In this document: positions 36,969-48,930 of the stretch, in pieces | Layout of the letters: each line of letters starts with the position of its first letter | Position numbering within the stretch: position 1 is the stretch's first letter | NCBI GenBank assembly: GCA_000320605.2 | Contig: KB445797.1 | Coordinates: 1,448,473 to 1,512,472, forward strand | DNA length: 64,000 bases | Direction: 5' to 3' | DNA from: Gelatoporia subvermispora B | Lineage: Eukaryota > Basidiomycota > Agaricomycetes > Polyporales > Gelatoporiaceae | Translations under genes and position numbers: made by a program | The notes under the pieces: model-generated | Database searches by the model: none | What the model saw: the letters and a program-made list of their open reading frames with translations, nothing else | What the model was told of the DNA's origin: nothing

Positions 36969-38720
36969 TCAATAGTCGTACCATTCAGGATATGCCTCTT
37001 TAAGTTCGTCTGTATCACTGCGATTTGTGTCGTACTCATCGAGCAGACGGATGAGTTCGGCACGATGCTGCGACATCGTTGCCTCTTGTTCATCTATCTC
37101 ACCGGCATCTGCGCCGTGCTCATAGAGCAAACGGATGATTTCGGTATGATCCTGCGACATCGCTGCCCAAATCACACGTTCATAATCCCCTGCCTCACAA
37201 TTGGCATCCGCACCTCTCTCGAGGAGCAGACGAACGATGTCGGTATGTTCTCTCAACACCGCTACGCCCAGTACAGTGCTCCCGTATTCCTTTGTCTTGG
37301 AATTGACGTCCGCGCCTTTTTCAATGAGCAGACGAGCGATGTCGGTGTATCCCAACCCTATCGCTGCACCTAGCACAGTCCCAAATTCTTCTTCCACTAT
37401 GTTGACTTCCGCACCTCTCTCGATGAGCATACGGGCGATATCTTTATGTCTCTCCGACACCGCTGCACATAGCACGGCCCCGTATTCCTCTGTCTTGGAA
37501 TTGACGTCCGCGCCTCTCTCGATCAGCAGACGAGCGATGTCCGTATGTCCCTTCGCCAGTGCAATACCCAGCACCGTTTCGTCATGCTTTGTCTCGAGAT
37601 CGACGTCCGCGCCGCGCTCGATGAGCAGAAGAACAAGGTCGGTATGTCCTTCCGACGCAGCCGCACCTAGCACAGTTCCCCAATCTCCTGCCGAGGAATT
37701 GACATCCGCGCCTCTCTCGATGAGCAGACGAACCATGTCAGTGTTTCCCATCACCACTGCTGCACCTAGCGCAGTTCCGAATGTTTCTTCCGCCTTGCAA
37801 TTGACGTCCGCGCCTCTTTCAATGAGCAGACGGGTGTCGTCCATATGTTTCCCCGACACCGCTGCACCGAGGGCAGTTCCGTAATCTTCTGAGGAGGAAT
37901 TGACGTCTGCGCCTCTCTCGATGAGCAGACGAGCAACGTCAATGCGACCGTTCGCCGCCGCCGCACCCAGTACAGATTCATCACCTTCTGCCTCGGGATT
38001 GATGTTCGCGCCTCTGTCTATAAGCAGACGAGCGACATCGGTATGTCCCTCCTCCACCGCTGCAAACAGCACAGGCCCATAATATATTACCCTGGAATTG
38101 ACGTCCGTCCCTCTATCGATGAGCAGACGGGCGATGTCGGCATGTCCCTCCACCACCGCTGCGCCAAGTAAAGTTTCATCATCTGCATCGGTATCAACGT
38201 CCAAGCCTCTCTCCATGAGCAGAAGGGCAATGTTGATATGTTCGTCAGACGCCGCTGCACCCAGCTGAGTTCCATACTTCTCTGAGGGATTATTAACGCT
38301 CGGGCGACGCGATGATTCGGATGCAGGGCCTGTTGTGGTGGTCTGAAGCAGTAAAGGACTAATTTCTGGCGCAAAGGGCTTTGAAGTCGTCTGAGTTGAG
38401 TTGCGACGACTGGTATCTGGGTCTACCATCGTCAACTGAGTAGACGTTGCCCGATGTGGCAGCATCGGGGATCCTGGGAGCAGTGAGTTGTAAGTACATG
38501 CACGCTCAAGACCTCCTGGTACCCAGATATACCTGCATTCTGACAAGACAAGCTGGTGGGAAGAGTCTGAGCGTATATATGCGTCGGCCCCAGCGGCGGG
38601 TCCGAATCCTTTGGCCCAAGCCTGGGCTTCTTCCGAGGAGCATCGGACTGCGGGAGCGAACGACGCATTTATGATAGCAGAAGCGAGAGCTTTAGACTTC
38701 GGAACAGCACGATGCCACAA
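36969..38720 (-). CDS. Ankyrin-repeat protein (12 full repeats plus one degenerate)
   Basis: A single open frame of 583 codons. From about residue 150 to the end it consists of ankyrin repeats of 33-35 residues with the consensus GTxLGAAxxxGHTDIARLLIERGADVNS. I count twelve full repeats and a weak thirteenth; the last two are the most diverged. Ankyrin arrays bind other proteins; there is no enzyme domain, so the role is unknown. The N-terminal 100 residues are less certain. A better start may be the ATG at 38429 (MVDPDTSRR) or 38465, and a GTATAT..CAG intron near 38,530-38,470 is possible. It faces FunK1 copy 3 tail to tail. A broken relative lies at the same place in the second block (47,254-48,054). 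Confidence 0.85.
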   Translation of the reverse strand: MWHRAVPKSKALASAIINASFAPAVRCSSEEAQAWAKGFGPAAGADAYIRSDSSHQLVLSECRYIWVPGGLERACTYNSLLPGSPMLPHRATSTQLTMVDPDTSRRNSTQTTSKPFAPEISPLLLQTTTTGPASESSRRPSVNNPSEKYGTQLGAAASDEHINIALLLMERGLDVDTDADDETLLGAAVVEGHADIARLLIDRGTDVNSRVIYYGPVLFAAVEEGHTDVARLLIDRGANINPEAEGDESVLGAAAANGRIDVARLLIERGADVNSSSEDYGTALGAAVSGKHMDDTRLLIERGADVNCKAEETFGTALGAAVVMGNTDMVRLLIERGADVNSSAGDWGTVLGAAASEGHTDLVLLLIERGADVDLETKHDETVLGIALAKGHTDIARLLIERGADVNSKTEEYGAVLCAAVSERHKDIARMLIERGAEVNIVEEEFGTVLGAAIGLGYTDIARLLIEKGADVNSKTKEYGSTVLGVAVLREHTDIVRLLLERGADANCEAGDYERVIWAAMSQDHTEIIRLLYEHGADAGEIDEQEATMSQHRAELIRLLDEYDTNRSDTDELKEAYPEWYDY

Positions 38721-39112
38721 ACGTATCGAAAAGACGTATCGAAAAGACGAGGAAGGGTTTCTCGCCTAATAGATTAGCCGGCGCGTGTCGCGTCTGTGGC
38801 TGTACATCACCTTGCTTGCAAGGTCTCTCCCACCCACAATTGTCACCGGTTTTGCGGTCACCGATTCCCACGCCACCTCACATCTTCCATTTTGGGTAAC
38901 GCGCGACTTATCCTCACACTGTGCCAGCGATTCTCAATGCTGTCTATGCGATCCTCATTCCGATTGATACATGCGTTGATACGTTATTGCTTAGCTCATG
39001 TTATTATATTTCTGTATCCAGTGCTATCCGAGTTGTAGTTGATTGGTTGGCACTGCCGGTGTTGATCTGTGCCGTCCATGAGTCACGTGCTCCGTATGAC
39101 ATGCGCCTGTGC
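38721..39112. other. Upstream flank of the ankyrin gene
   Basis: About 390 bases with no recognisable gene. It separates the ankyrin start from the end of the helicase relic and should contain the ankyrin promoter. Confidence 0.4.
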
Positions 39113-39900
39113 CTATTTAACTCGCTGTTGGCTGCGCGCGAGCACGCCAAACTTCTCCCAGTCGTACTTCGACTTCGCGTTTATCAGCTCTAGGCGGTCG
39201 TCTTCCATTTTCAGGTGTGGGTCGTGCTTAGCAAGGAATAGTTGTGGAACAAATTGCCAGAGCAACCGTATTGTCTTCCTGCCGGAACTTCGAGACAGCG
39301 CGACATACAGGTTGAATCAGGTCAGAGTTCCTGGCGGCGGCGTTTGAATGTCTATTTGGGATCGTCTGTCCTTGGGCTTGGTTATCAGCGAAAGAATACA
39401 CCCCAGACTGCCTGCGCTCGTCGGTTTTCTGCATTGGTGCACGCCCTCTGCTTGCTGGCACAGACACTTGCATTGTCAGAGAAGAAGGCTCGATGGGAAT
39501 CACAAACTCCTCTACGCCTTCCAATTTCGATGCTCGCGTGCGTGTCAGTTTGACCAGAAGGTACGCTGGTATGTACTCCAACTCCGTGATCCCCTCTTCC
39601 CCTCTTCCGGAATAGGCAGCTCGTTCGGATGCAACACAATAACACAATATCCACAGTCTCCCCGTGCGAGCAATTAGCAACGTCCAAGTCGGTGTGAATA
39701 TTCGTGGTAACCATGACTTTCATACCATGCGCAATCTCGATAGTTTCTGCCCGTTGCTTTTATCGATCCCGTTGTTTCTTGTCCCGAGCCGCTAGCGCAT
39801 ATCGTTCTCACAGCGTGAGTGGCCGCCCATTGATTAGGTCTTCTGCTTTGATGATGAACAGTCTCTTCCCCGAGCTTTGGGACCACTTCCGCACCTGGCC
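39113..39900 (-). pseudogene. Decayed PIF1-like DNA helicase (C-terminal half)
   Basis: Read on the minus strand in changing frames, the stretch gives helicase blocks in the right order. They are RLFIIKAEDLINGRPLT, ETIEIAHGMKVMVTTNIHTD then LDVANCSHGETVDIVL, AYLLVKLTRTRASKLEGVEE, YSFADNQAQGQTIP, NLYVALSRSSGRKTIRLL and KHDPHLKMEDDRLELIN. The QGQT and VALSR blocks are typical of the PIF1-like helicases often found in fungal mobile elements. There are stops after GRPLTL, after RDKKQRDR and in front of FNLYVALSR, and at least two frame changes, so it is not functional. The N-terminal Walker half was not found. It lies between the ankyrin and ORC3 genes and is not seen in the second block. Confidence 0.75.
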
Positions 39901-40363
39901 AGGCACTCAATGTTATTTAGATTGTGGTGGCATTTCGCGAGTGGGAAATGTGAAGACTTCAATATATGATATTCTCGGGGTCCTCGATATGTCTAGAATG
40001 TTTTGCTAGCTTAGCAAATTATGCCTCGTGCGTAGTGTCGCGTTCCGGGACAGGCTCGTGTGCAGCTCTGCATGAGGCATCAAAGAGGCGCCCACGTTGG
40101 TAATTGTGGCACGACATATCTCAAAATCTCAAAATACATGAAAAGTGCAAGCAAGGTTCGTGCCGCGCGGGCGGCGCTTCTCTAGTGGTTGTAGCCATGT
40201 GGGATACGCGACGCGCGCTTCGTCCGTCTTTTGGCGTTAATTGGCATTCACGCCATCAGTGTACATCTATCTATGGTCTGAAGCCTCCTCGTAATCATCT
40301 CCTGTGTCGCCATTCAAGCAACTGAAAACAGTGTCAGAGCTTCAAGTCACGTCTTTGTTGTCG
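39901..40363. other. ORC3 upstream region
   Basis: About 460 bases between the helicase relic and the ORC3 start, likely holding the ORC3 promoter. The 5' end of the helicase relic may run a little into it. No other feature was recognised. Confidence 0.4.
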
Positions 40364-43261
40364 ATGTCCTCAATTGACCGGGACCTGGAGGACCCAACAA
40401 AAGTACGTGCGCTGTATATATCCGACAGGTCCGCTCTGGCTTATGGTACCAGACCTGTGTCTACATTCCGCCACATCACACAGGTGTGCTTCGTACAAAT
40501 GCCTTTTTTGTGTATCAAGCTCATGATCATCAGATGAGCGCGCGCCGGAAGTGACGCCTTACCCATATCACCAATGGCGCGATCTTTCGGATGGGTATGA
40601 GCGGCGCATGGAGGTCTACAAGTTGTCTTGGACTAAATGTTTGAACCGGGTTCAGGTGCGCATCACTTTCTCATATCAGGACTGGATGACTGATTCGGCG
40701 CAGTCTATTGTCCGCAACCTCCACGCTTCAATCGCAGCCAATGTGGCACACGAAGTGACACATGCATACACCGACATCCTCCCTGGGCTGCCTTATCCTG
40801 AACTCCCCGTGATCGCGGTATCTTGCAAGTACCTCGTGTCAAGCTTCTTTACGGAGTAATCATGTTGTCATTTGTCCAGCTGAAGGCGGCAGCTCGTCTC
40901 TCTACGGCTTGATTGTGCAAGAACTTGACAGAGTACCAATCGCATGTCCCGACTTCCGACGGCCACATAGGTCCATGTCTAAGCAACTGAAACGTCCACA
41001 AGTGATACAGAACCATCTGTATCCTGCGGATTGTCTCACACTCACGGCGATGATGAAAGCAGTTGTGACCGGGTTCGTTGATCAGGATGGGTTCGTCAGC
41101 GGTGAGAGCATAATCAAGCCATATTTCTTAGACAGTGCCTCTGACCACTTGTGTCAGAACCTGTAAAGCGCAAGCCCACAACTTCTCTCGCTAACTACGA
41201 TATCAACCTGCTTCAAACGTGGCACTCTGCTCTGGGTAAACTCAACTACTTTTGGGTCTTTTCTTTCGTCTCAGATCGTAGCCATCAGGATACAGCCCTC
41301 ACTTAGTGATCTTCTTACATGACTTCGAGCAATTTGATCCAGCTGTCGTCCAAGACGCCCTGTACATCTGCAGGTACGTCGTACCTCCCATTCAAACGCT
41401 CCTATCTCACCTCTGGCCTCAAGCCTGCACATACCACGTCTCCCACTGGTCTTCGTGCTCGCACTCTCATCACCACCGACCTCTCCGTCCAGACCTTCCT
41501 ACCTGCACGCCACCTATCCGCGTGACACACTCGCACTACTCCGTGTGAGCATGCTATCCGGGCCATCCGGGCCTGCCATCGTACAAGAAATCATTATGAA
41601 GGTAGATTCCGCCCTTTGAGGAAAAGTGTCAACAAGCTGACCACTGCGAAGACGTTCTTTGATGCAGACTTTGAGCCCGACATTATGCTCGGGCCACGTG
41701 TGCTCAATTTCATAGTGGACTTCTCGACCAGGCACTGCGCATCCGTTGACGGGCTGATCAGTATGTTACAGGCACGTGGATCTCCATTTGTATCCTTTCC
41801 CTGATGGGCTGACTGATAAAGTCCTGTGCAGCTTGTCTACATGAGACATTTTGTGGACCCGATAACTATCCTCACGCATCCCAAGGCGTCTTCCGTTTGT
41901 TCCAGGCTACACGACAATGATGCTCGTCAATTCATGGACGTACTCCAGGCCCGCATACTGGGCTCCCCGGCCGCAGAAGACAATCTGGATACGGATGCCA
42001 TACTTCGGGAAGTATCTGTCGCCCACGACGCGTTCCGGAAGAAGGCGCGCGGCGTGCGCGTTGCGTTCAACGTCATGCGTATAGTTAAATCCGTCGCTCT
42101 GGAACGCAATACGGACGCGGGCGGTCAAGCAGACACCGCGGACCTGGAGATGCTACCTCCAGTCCTGCGTGGCCGCCTGAGCAAAGACATCCAGTACCTC
42201 GGCAAGGCCACCAAGTAAGTCTTATTTGTGCTCTCCCCCCTCACCCCATTCATCTCGTCGCAGAAAGCTTTCGGTCCAGAAGCTGCATAGACTGCTCCCG
42301 GAGCTGCATGCGTTCTTCCACAATCTGGAATCGGTGGTCGTCAGGAGGGAGGAAGAATTCGCGCGAGCAAAGATCGTGAGCCTCATGGCACAGTTGCCCG
42401 AGCCGGAGGACAACCCCGAGGTAGCTGACGTGCCCCTGGAGAGGCCTCCGGCCGTCGTCCAGATAGCGGCTGCTTGTGGCGAGTGGTTGACCGAGTTCCT
42501 TGAGTACGTATACTTTTCCACGGTGGGTCTTCTTAAGGACCAACTGAGCATGCCCAACGACAGGGATCATTCCGTGAGGCTGGACGAGTGTGTGCTTTCG
42601 GACATCTGGTATACAGGAAACACACCCTTCCCTTCCGAGGTATGTACACTATATCACCTTTCATCACATCATCTGACGTCCATCGCGCCAGCTCATCAAC
42701 CCTGCCCCTCGCCCGACGGTGGTGGCGGCACTGTTACACCCCGACGAGGTCGTTCGCGCTCACGCAGAGCTCCTACAGGCACATAAACCTGCCGCCGATC
42801 GGCCATCACAGTCAGATCTCGATGAAGATGACGATGGCCGAGAGCCAGAACTATGGGAGCTGCCGGACACTACAATCCTGTTCCGTCGGTTCGTCGAGGC
42901 CGGACGCATGGTCAATGTTTACGACTGGTTCGAGTCGTTCAAGGTCGTACTCGAGGACCAGCGGAGGCAGCTGCGCCACCAGGCGCGTCAGCGCGAGAGC
43001 GCTGCGCGGAAGGCGTCGAGTGCTCCTCCCGCGAAGACAGCACGAAGAAGTAAAGTTAAGAAACGGGCTGAGGAGATGGACACGGATGAAGATGTCGAAA
43101 GTCCCGAGGGACTGGATGAGGAAGAGATGGAGCAGTGGAGTGTGGAAGTGCAGGCGCGCTTTATGAGAGCTCTTCACGAGCTCGACTTCACCGGCTTCAT
43201 CAAGCACACGGGGAGAAAAGCGGACCACGTCATTCGGGCTATCTACGATGTACCAGATTGA
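40364..43261 (+). CDS. orc3: Origin recognition complex subunit 3
   Basis: ORC3 is part of the six-subunit complex that marks replication origins and loads the MCM helicase with Cdc6. Blocks in order are PYHQWRDLSDGYERRMEVYK, AHAYTDILPGLPYPELP-like residues (here VTHAYTDILPGLPYPEL), LYPADCLTLTAMMKAVVTGF, FLHDFEQFDPAVVQDALYIC, FFDADFEPDIMLGP with FIVDFSTRHCASVDGLI, TTILFRRFVEAGRMVNVYDW, and the C-terminal winged-helix end FMRALHELDFTGFIKHTGRKADHV. The gene has about ten exons with introns of about 50 bases. The start at 40364 (MSSIDRDLEDPTK) is followed by a GTACGT donor. A basic/acidic linker at 43,010-43,130 is low in complexity. A broken partial copy lies at 48.3-48.9 kb. A lone essential replication gene inside an accessory, duplicated region is unusual. 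Confidence 0.92.
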
Positions 43262-44545
43262 TTATGCTATTCTCACTCAGCAATGCTCACACTATCCGAC
43301 CGTAATCATGGCATGCCTCTCAATCACAAGCAGCATCATCACACTAAAAACCCGTTTATCAAAGTGATACCAAAGACTGATCGCGGAGGGGCTGTCAGTT
43401 TGTTTAGCACGAGATGGAGTGCAAGGGCGTGAGCTTGGAGAAGGATGCCTTCACACCGTGGGCATCGACGGGTACACTGGCAGAGCACATAGTGAGTCTA
43501 CCATTGAATTGTCGCAGTGTTCAAAACGCCCATGCATCTGCCATCGGCTGATGCTTACGGCTCAGGTGATAGGCGGTGGTGGTGTTTTTTCTCGCGAACA
43601 TGCGGTCAGGAATTGGAGCAGACGTGTCGTACGTGAATTTCCTGTCGTCTTTGGCAAAGTTCAGTGACCCCACAATTAACTGACAGGCGTTCCTAAAGCC
43701 CGATTCCGCAAACTTTACGATAGGAATTATTTCCGTGGATAAGGAGTCTAGTGCGCCCTTGCGGACGCGTGGACCATGGTACACAAGAAATCCCGAGAGT
43801 CGAGGCAGTTATGCACCTGCCGACATTAAGTAACTACCAAGCACAGCAAGTATTCCGCAAACACGGGACCGCATAGCTTCACGTTTTCATACAGATCTGT
43901 AAGCTTGGAATGTGCCACAGTCGTCCAGCACTTGTCGTGCTCGCAGTGCTTTGGACTACGATACTGTAGACTACGGCCGTCGACTGGCAGCTAAGTTGAC
44001 TCCAAAGCTGCCACCGCCAGTCGTAGGTGGTTGGGACACGGTCACGTGCGTGACGCACGATCGCCATGTGAATCTTGCAACTAAGACTTCTATGTTGTTC
44101 CCGCTCGCTCATGCTTCAGGCGCCGTGGCTCGTTAAGCCTGTGCTGTACTATTACGGCGTACGTCTCTTGCGCTGTAAGCAAACATTCTCCCAATTTGCA
44201 GGTATCCCGGTTTGCTTCATTGTTTATCTAGTATCACACGCAGTGCTTGACGCTTGAGCATTGAATTTCCCGCTCGGCCACACTCATATTTCGTCAAAAT
44301 AGATCGGCCTCCAAGCCACCGGACAGCTTCAAGCCGCGCGACTGGGGTTTTTCTTTTGTTCTAGGAGGATCAAAGCACTACATACCTACGTCCAGACGGC
44401 TTTTGCTTGTCCACCGCGTCCACGACGCATACTCCGGCCACAGGTTTCCTCTGGCCACCTTACGACTGTGCCACTCCTCGCCGCTATATCGACATGTTCT
44501 CAATATGTCTATGTACCAGTTCTGCTACATCTGTGAGCATTGATC
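43262..44545. other. Spacer between ORC3 and FunK1 copy 4
   Basis: About 1.3 kb. The first part is ORC3 3' sequence. From about 44,030 it is related to 33,540-33,860, so the duplication boundary lies near 44,030. About 170 bases at 44,275-44,445 have no counterpart in copy A. No gene was recognised. Confidence 0.5.
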
Positions 44546-46956
44546 ATGTCTGTCTACTCCTCTCCTCGCAAACCGAAGGGCAACTCCACTTACGTTACCG
44601 ACCGCGCACAGACTGCACATAACCATCCGGTGCATAAGGCAGGTTGGGATAGTGAGAACGACGGAAACTTCGTGGTGTACTCTGGCACGATCGATGCGTA
44701 CCTCAATAAATTCCTTCCCGTCTCTCCTAACAACCCTCTGCCGAAACGCGATGTATCCGGTGCATTCAACGAGGTTCCAAAGACTACCGTCGAGAAGGAC
44801 ATGTATTTGCCCTTGGTATGTAGTCCATTCAATTGTATTTGGCTCAGTTATCTAACCAAACAAACTTCCAGCAAAGAGGTCTCCGGAAAGAAGTATCTGA
44901 CATTCCGAGTAGCAAGCGTCCAGCATTCGTGGACACTAGCGCACAGCGTATCCCAGCCCCGTTTCCTTCCCTCGAGGAAGACATTCGTGACACCGGGCCG
45001 GATCTATCTTCCACCCTTCCTGGGAAGAAAGAGGCTACACTGAAGGTCGCCATCTGGTTCGGCATCGGGACAGTAATCGAGATCAAGGCTACCGAGGCTC
45101 AGGACCCTCTCAAGGAAGGCGGAAGAGAAGAGTCTGAGACGCGAAGAGAAACCAAGAGGCAGCTCGCGATCAATGCCCGCAATCTGCTACATGCGCACCT
45201 TCACACACACGTCTTTATCATCGGTATCTATGGATTTACTGCCCGTATCTATCGCTTTGACCGTGCCGGCTGCATCGCATCTCCGCCCTTCAACTATCGC
45301 GAGCGACCTGAGATTTTCCGAATGTTTTTCTGGCGTCTCGTCCATCCTGCTAGCGGTCTCTCTATTGCTGGAGCGGATCCCACGGTATCACAGCCAACGG
45401 CAAGTGATTGGAAATGGGCGTCGAAGGTCCTTCGCCAAAAGTATCGCGAAGAATTGCCTCAAGGTGCCCGACAAGTTGGTCGTTGGCTGAAAATCCCATC
45501 AAAGGACCCGAATGCTGCTCCCGACAGATTTCTAGCCATCGAACTACGATTCATCAACTCCAACCTATTTGGCTGGGTGACGACGGTCTGGATTGCGCTG
45601 AGGAGAACAACCGACGGCGACGCTGATGATGGGGTGAAGTATGCGGTCAAGGACTCCTGGCGCCAGCAGATTCGCCCCTCAGAGACGACATATCTGGACC
45701 GCTTGACTGACGTCTATGAGTCAGATTTATATGGTCTTCCGGACTTCGATATCGGCGGTGACCTTAGTGTGTGGGAGGCACAACAGTGGTCACAGAAATT
45801 GACAGTAACTGGCAACGTGCGTCGTTCGCCTAGACTGATCGGAAAGACAGGTATTCTCGCACACAATTCGATCCTTTGTTACATTAATTGTTTTTGTAGA
45901 CAACACGGCCAGCGATGAGACTGGTTCTGTTCTACCTCATATAACACACCACCAGACCATTTCTGCTAGAGTAGCAAGGAAAGATCTTTGCTACGAACGC
46001 TATCACATGCGCTTCGCTACGAAATGCGTTGGTCGCCCGTTGTCCACATTCACTAGCACGAAGGAGATGGTGACGGCTATCAAGGATGCGGTCATAGGTA
46101 CGTTAGCATGCGAGTACCTGTAACATAAACTAACAGCCGCATCAGGGCATCAGAATGCGTGGAACGCGGGCGTTCTACACAGAGATATCAGCGCGGGAAA
46201 TGTGCTCATCGTCGAGGATCACGTCGGAAAGCCCTTCAAAGGCTTTCTTAGCGACTTTGACCATAGCTTCATGACATCTAGTGCAACACCGGTAGCTGCT
46301 AGTCAAACCGAACACGACAATGACCAGATATCCGCAGATACGGAGTTGAAACAGAGAACTGTGAGTTTTTTTCAGCCCGTCATGCACTTTGTCTTACGCA
46401 AATGCAGGGCACGCAACATTTCATGGCCGCTGATATCCTCTCAGTCCCGAGCGGGGTCAAGCACGAAGTGCGGCATGACCTCGAATCATTCTATTGGTTG
46501 CTAGTCTGGATTGTCCTCAACCACACGGACTTCGCACATCCCTCGGGCGCGACATTTCCCTGGAGTCTGTTCTCTCCTGGGCCTGATGCGACTTGCGCAC
46601 TCGTCAAGAACGGTTGGCTTGACAGCCACGGATCGAAGCTGACCATACGCAGGAATCCCCCATTAACATGGCTCCTGTCTCGGTGGGTAAAGCTGTGCTA
46701 TCTGAATTGGAAACAGGAGCATCCAGACCCAGATCAAGCTCTCAACCACACCAGTCTCCTCGATCTTCTTGATCAGGCGCTGGCCATGGATGGGTGGCCA
46801 ACTGGTGACGTTGCGCGTAACCCAAAGCGTTCAAATGGGCGTGGAAATACGGACAAGCCCGTCGCTGCTTCCACCGGTCAAAAGCGAGGATTGCCTGTGT
46901 CTGATCCCTGCAGGGGCTCGAAAAGAACGCGTCGCGACCGTGTATCTGCCACTTGA
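44030..46956 (+). repeat. Segmental duplication, copy B of the FunK1 unit
   Basis: Direct repeat of 33,540-36,271, about 10.5 kb away. Similarity is uneven: diverged upstream, nearly identical from about 44,660 to 45,680 including the intron 44816-44871, and moderate in the last exon (46,408-46,956). Confidence 0.85.
44546..46956 (+). CDS. FunK1-type fungal protein kinase, copy 4 (intact)
   Basis: Five exons in the same layout as the other copies: 44546-44815, 44872-45850, about 45900-46097, 46146-46361 and 46408-46956, giving about 735 residues. It has the ancestral-looking start MSVYSSPRKPKGNSTYVTD. Family blocks are present: AQTAHNHP, QLAINARNLLHAHLHTH, FIIGIYG, HRDISAGNVLIVED, DFD (here followed by HS) and HEVRHDLESFYW. 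The tail is basic (KRTRRDR). Exons 1 and 2 are almost the same as in copy 3, while the last exon shares only about half its residues with it. Expression and activity are unknown. It is the only member of the second block that seems to have stayed functional. Confidence 0.87.
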
Positions 46957-47253
46957 GCATGCCTACAACAAACGATGCTTTCAATCACATGCGTATTATA
47001 GTTAGGTTCCTTTCTTTTCTCCATTGTCAGAACATACCTGAAGGACCGGGTCTCTACTCTCCTGCTGGCAAGAGTGATAGATAGATTGTAATTGAATAAA
47101 TCAGGTGTAATGTTATGCTCAATACCGCGATCGTAATGGATATGCTTATTCCGATCGACATTGAGACCGTCTATGGATTTTCTGGGTCTGTTGTCGAGAC
47201 TAGCAACGACGATCATCTTGTCTAAGGATACTTACATATCGCAAATAGAATGC

Positions 47254-48054
47254 CATGCACGCCAACGACCGCTTTGACGAGTCGCAATTTCTCTTTCTTT
47301 TTCGTGAGTTGTACAAGAGAATGCACTCTTCTCTTCCGAGGAGTACGTCTTTCATTGCGTCGTCTGATGTCCATCGCGTCGGTGCGCCTAAGGCGGTGTC
47401 GTTTTCGCCCGCCGAGGAGTTGATGTCTGCACCGTGCTCGACGAGAAGCTGCACAATATTAGTCGGTATGTCCCGTCCTACTGGCTGCACCTAAAGCAGG
47501 TCTATACTTGCCCGCCGAGGAGTTGATGTCTGCACTGCGCTCGATGAGGAGCTGGGCAATATCGGCATATCTTTTGCAAATGGCTGCACCTAGCGCGGTT
47601 CCGTACATGCCCCCGAGGAGTTGACGTCTGTACCATACTTGATGAGAAGTTTGATCATGTCAATATGCCTTCTTTCGACTGCGTGGAGCAGCACTGTATG
47701 TCCGAACAGGAAAATATGAGCACGAATGTTCACACTTAGCCCTTGCTGGAGTTCCAGACGAACTACATCGATGTGCCTTCCATAGGACGCTGCAGTCAGT
47801 GTCGTTCCACGTATCCCAGCTATTGAGTCGACAGGCCTGCTGTCGGGAATGCTGTGTATTTCCATGTGCTTGAATTCGTGTTGTGAAGCATAACACAGTA
47901 GAATTCCTTCGACTCGTTGGCCTCTTCTTTGCCAGAAATTTTGCCGGATAGCGGCCTCGATTTCGTGTATTTGAAGTTTTGGACGGTATATAAGCTCTAC
48001 CACTGAGTGCCGTGGTCTTCGGTCGGACAGAGCGCGCGACCTGACACCGATCAT
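47254..48054 (-). pseudogene. Ankyrin-repeat gene, broken copy
   Basis: The minus-strand frame starting at 48054 has two or three ankyrin units (TTLTAASYGRHIDVVRL, then LLHAVERRHIDMIKLLIKYG with TDVNSSG) and then runs into a stop near 47,590. The next unit (YGTALGAAICKRYADIAQLL, then IERSADINSSAG) is in another frame. The one after it (IVQLLVEHGADINSSAG) is in a third. At least two frameshifts, near 47,615 and 47,480, therefore break the gene. Position and strand match the intact ankyrin gene of the first block, next to FunK1. The N-terminal 100 residues are not obviously alike, so a direct copy is likely but not proved. Confidence 0.75.
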
Positions 48055-48324
48055 CGAGAATCTTTAGTCAAAGACTTCTTGAAGATGGCCTGGTCGAGCA
48101 TTGAGACACGTTTGTAGCCGTCAGTGACAGTCGCAGCACGAGAATTTCACAGTCGCGGCGCGTGCGCGCCTCACCCGCCTACAAGTTCGAAAGTGATCCA
48201 TTGCCTCCTATTCATCATCTTGTCGCTTCGGACGTTTTCTCTCATTCCCTATGCTACTCGTTGAGTCTGCCGAGGCTCTCCCACAGAGAAAGACAATGTA
48301 TGTATGACAACTTGAAGATGATAT

Positions 48325-48930
48325 CAGTTGTGGCGCGACCTTCCAGACGGATGCGAGCGGGGCACGTGGGTACACAAGCTGTTGTCGATGGAAGGCTTGA
48401 ATCAGGTGCAGGTGTGCGTCAACCTCTCACACAACGTCTTTGGGGTTGACTAAGCGTAGCTTACTGACGGCAGTCCCCATTCTGCGATCATGGTCAAAGT
48501 CGCACACGAAGTGAGACATGGCCTACACTGACGTCCTACCGGGCCACGTTATCGCAGACTTTCAGTCAGCGAAATCTATTGTAATGAATTCCATAGCTTC
48601 CGTGTTCCATGTACTCGTGTACCCAATCGTCTAGCTGATGGCGGACACAGGCAACTGTGCCGCAGGACGCGTCAGGCTTCAATTGCTTCATCCACGAAGA
48701 GAAGGCACAAATGGTCAAAATAAGCGAGCGGATGGATGGACAGAGGAAAAACACGAAGATCTTTAGCTAAATATCAAAATGAGTCGGAGCAGTGGTGTGC
48801 AGCTGCAAGCAGCGCGATTCATCCTGACTCATCACGCTCTACACGAGCTGAAATTTACTGGTTTCGCTAAGTACACCGAAAGAAAAGCGGAACACGTCGT
48901 CGAGACTGTCTACGACGTACCAAATTCAAT
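48325..48930 (+). pseudogene. ORC3, decayed and internally deleted copy
   Basis: Two separated parts of the ORC3 gene are recognisable. Bases about 48,325-48,560 match the 5' part around 40,565-40,810: the segment beginning ATATCA..TGGCGCGA, LNQVQV for LNRVQV, and a VAHEV block followed by bases matching the YTDILPGLP codons with frame breaks. Bases about 48,786-48,930 match the 3' end. They read ALHELKFTGFAKYTERKAEHV against ALHELDFTGFIKHTGRKADHV, and the similarity continues past the stop. Most of the gene between is missing. It follows the broken ankyrin copy just as ORC3 follows the intact ankyrin gene. Confidence 0.82.

Noticed and set aside
37201..37884. Long plus-strand ORF of 227 codons rich in Ser, Arg and Thr
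   Set aside because: It lies antisense to the ankyrin repeats and its own apparent repeats (SAPLSMSRRAMSV type) only mirror the repeating DNA of that gene.
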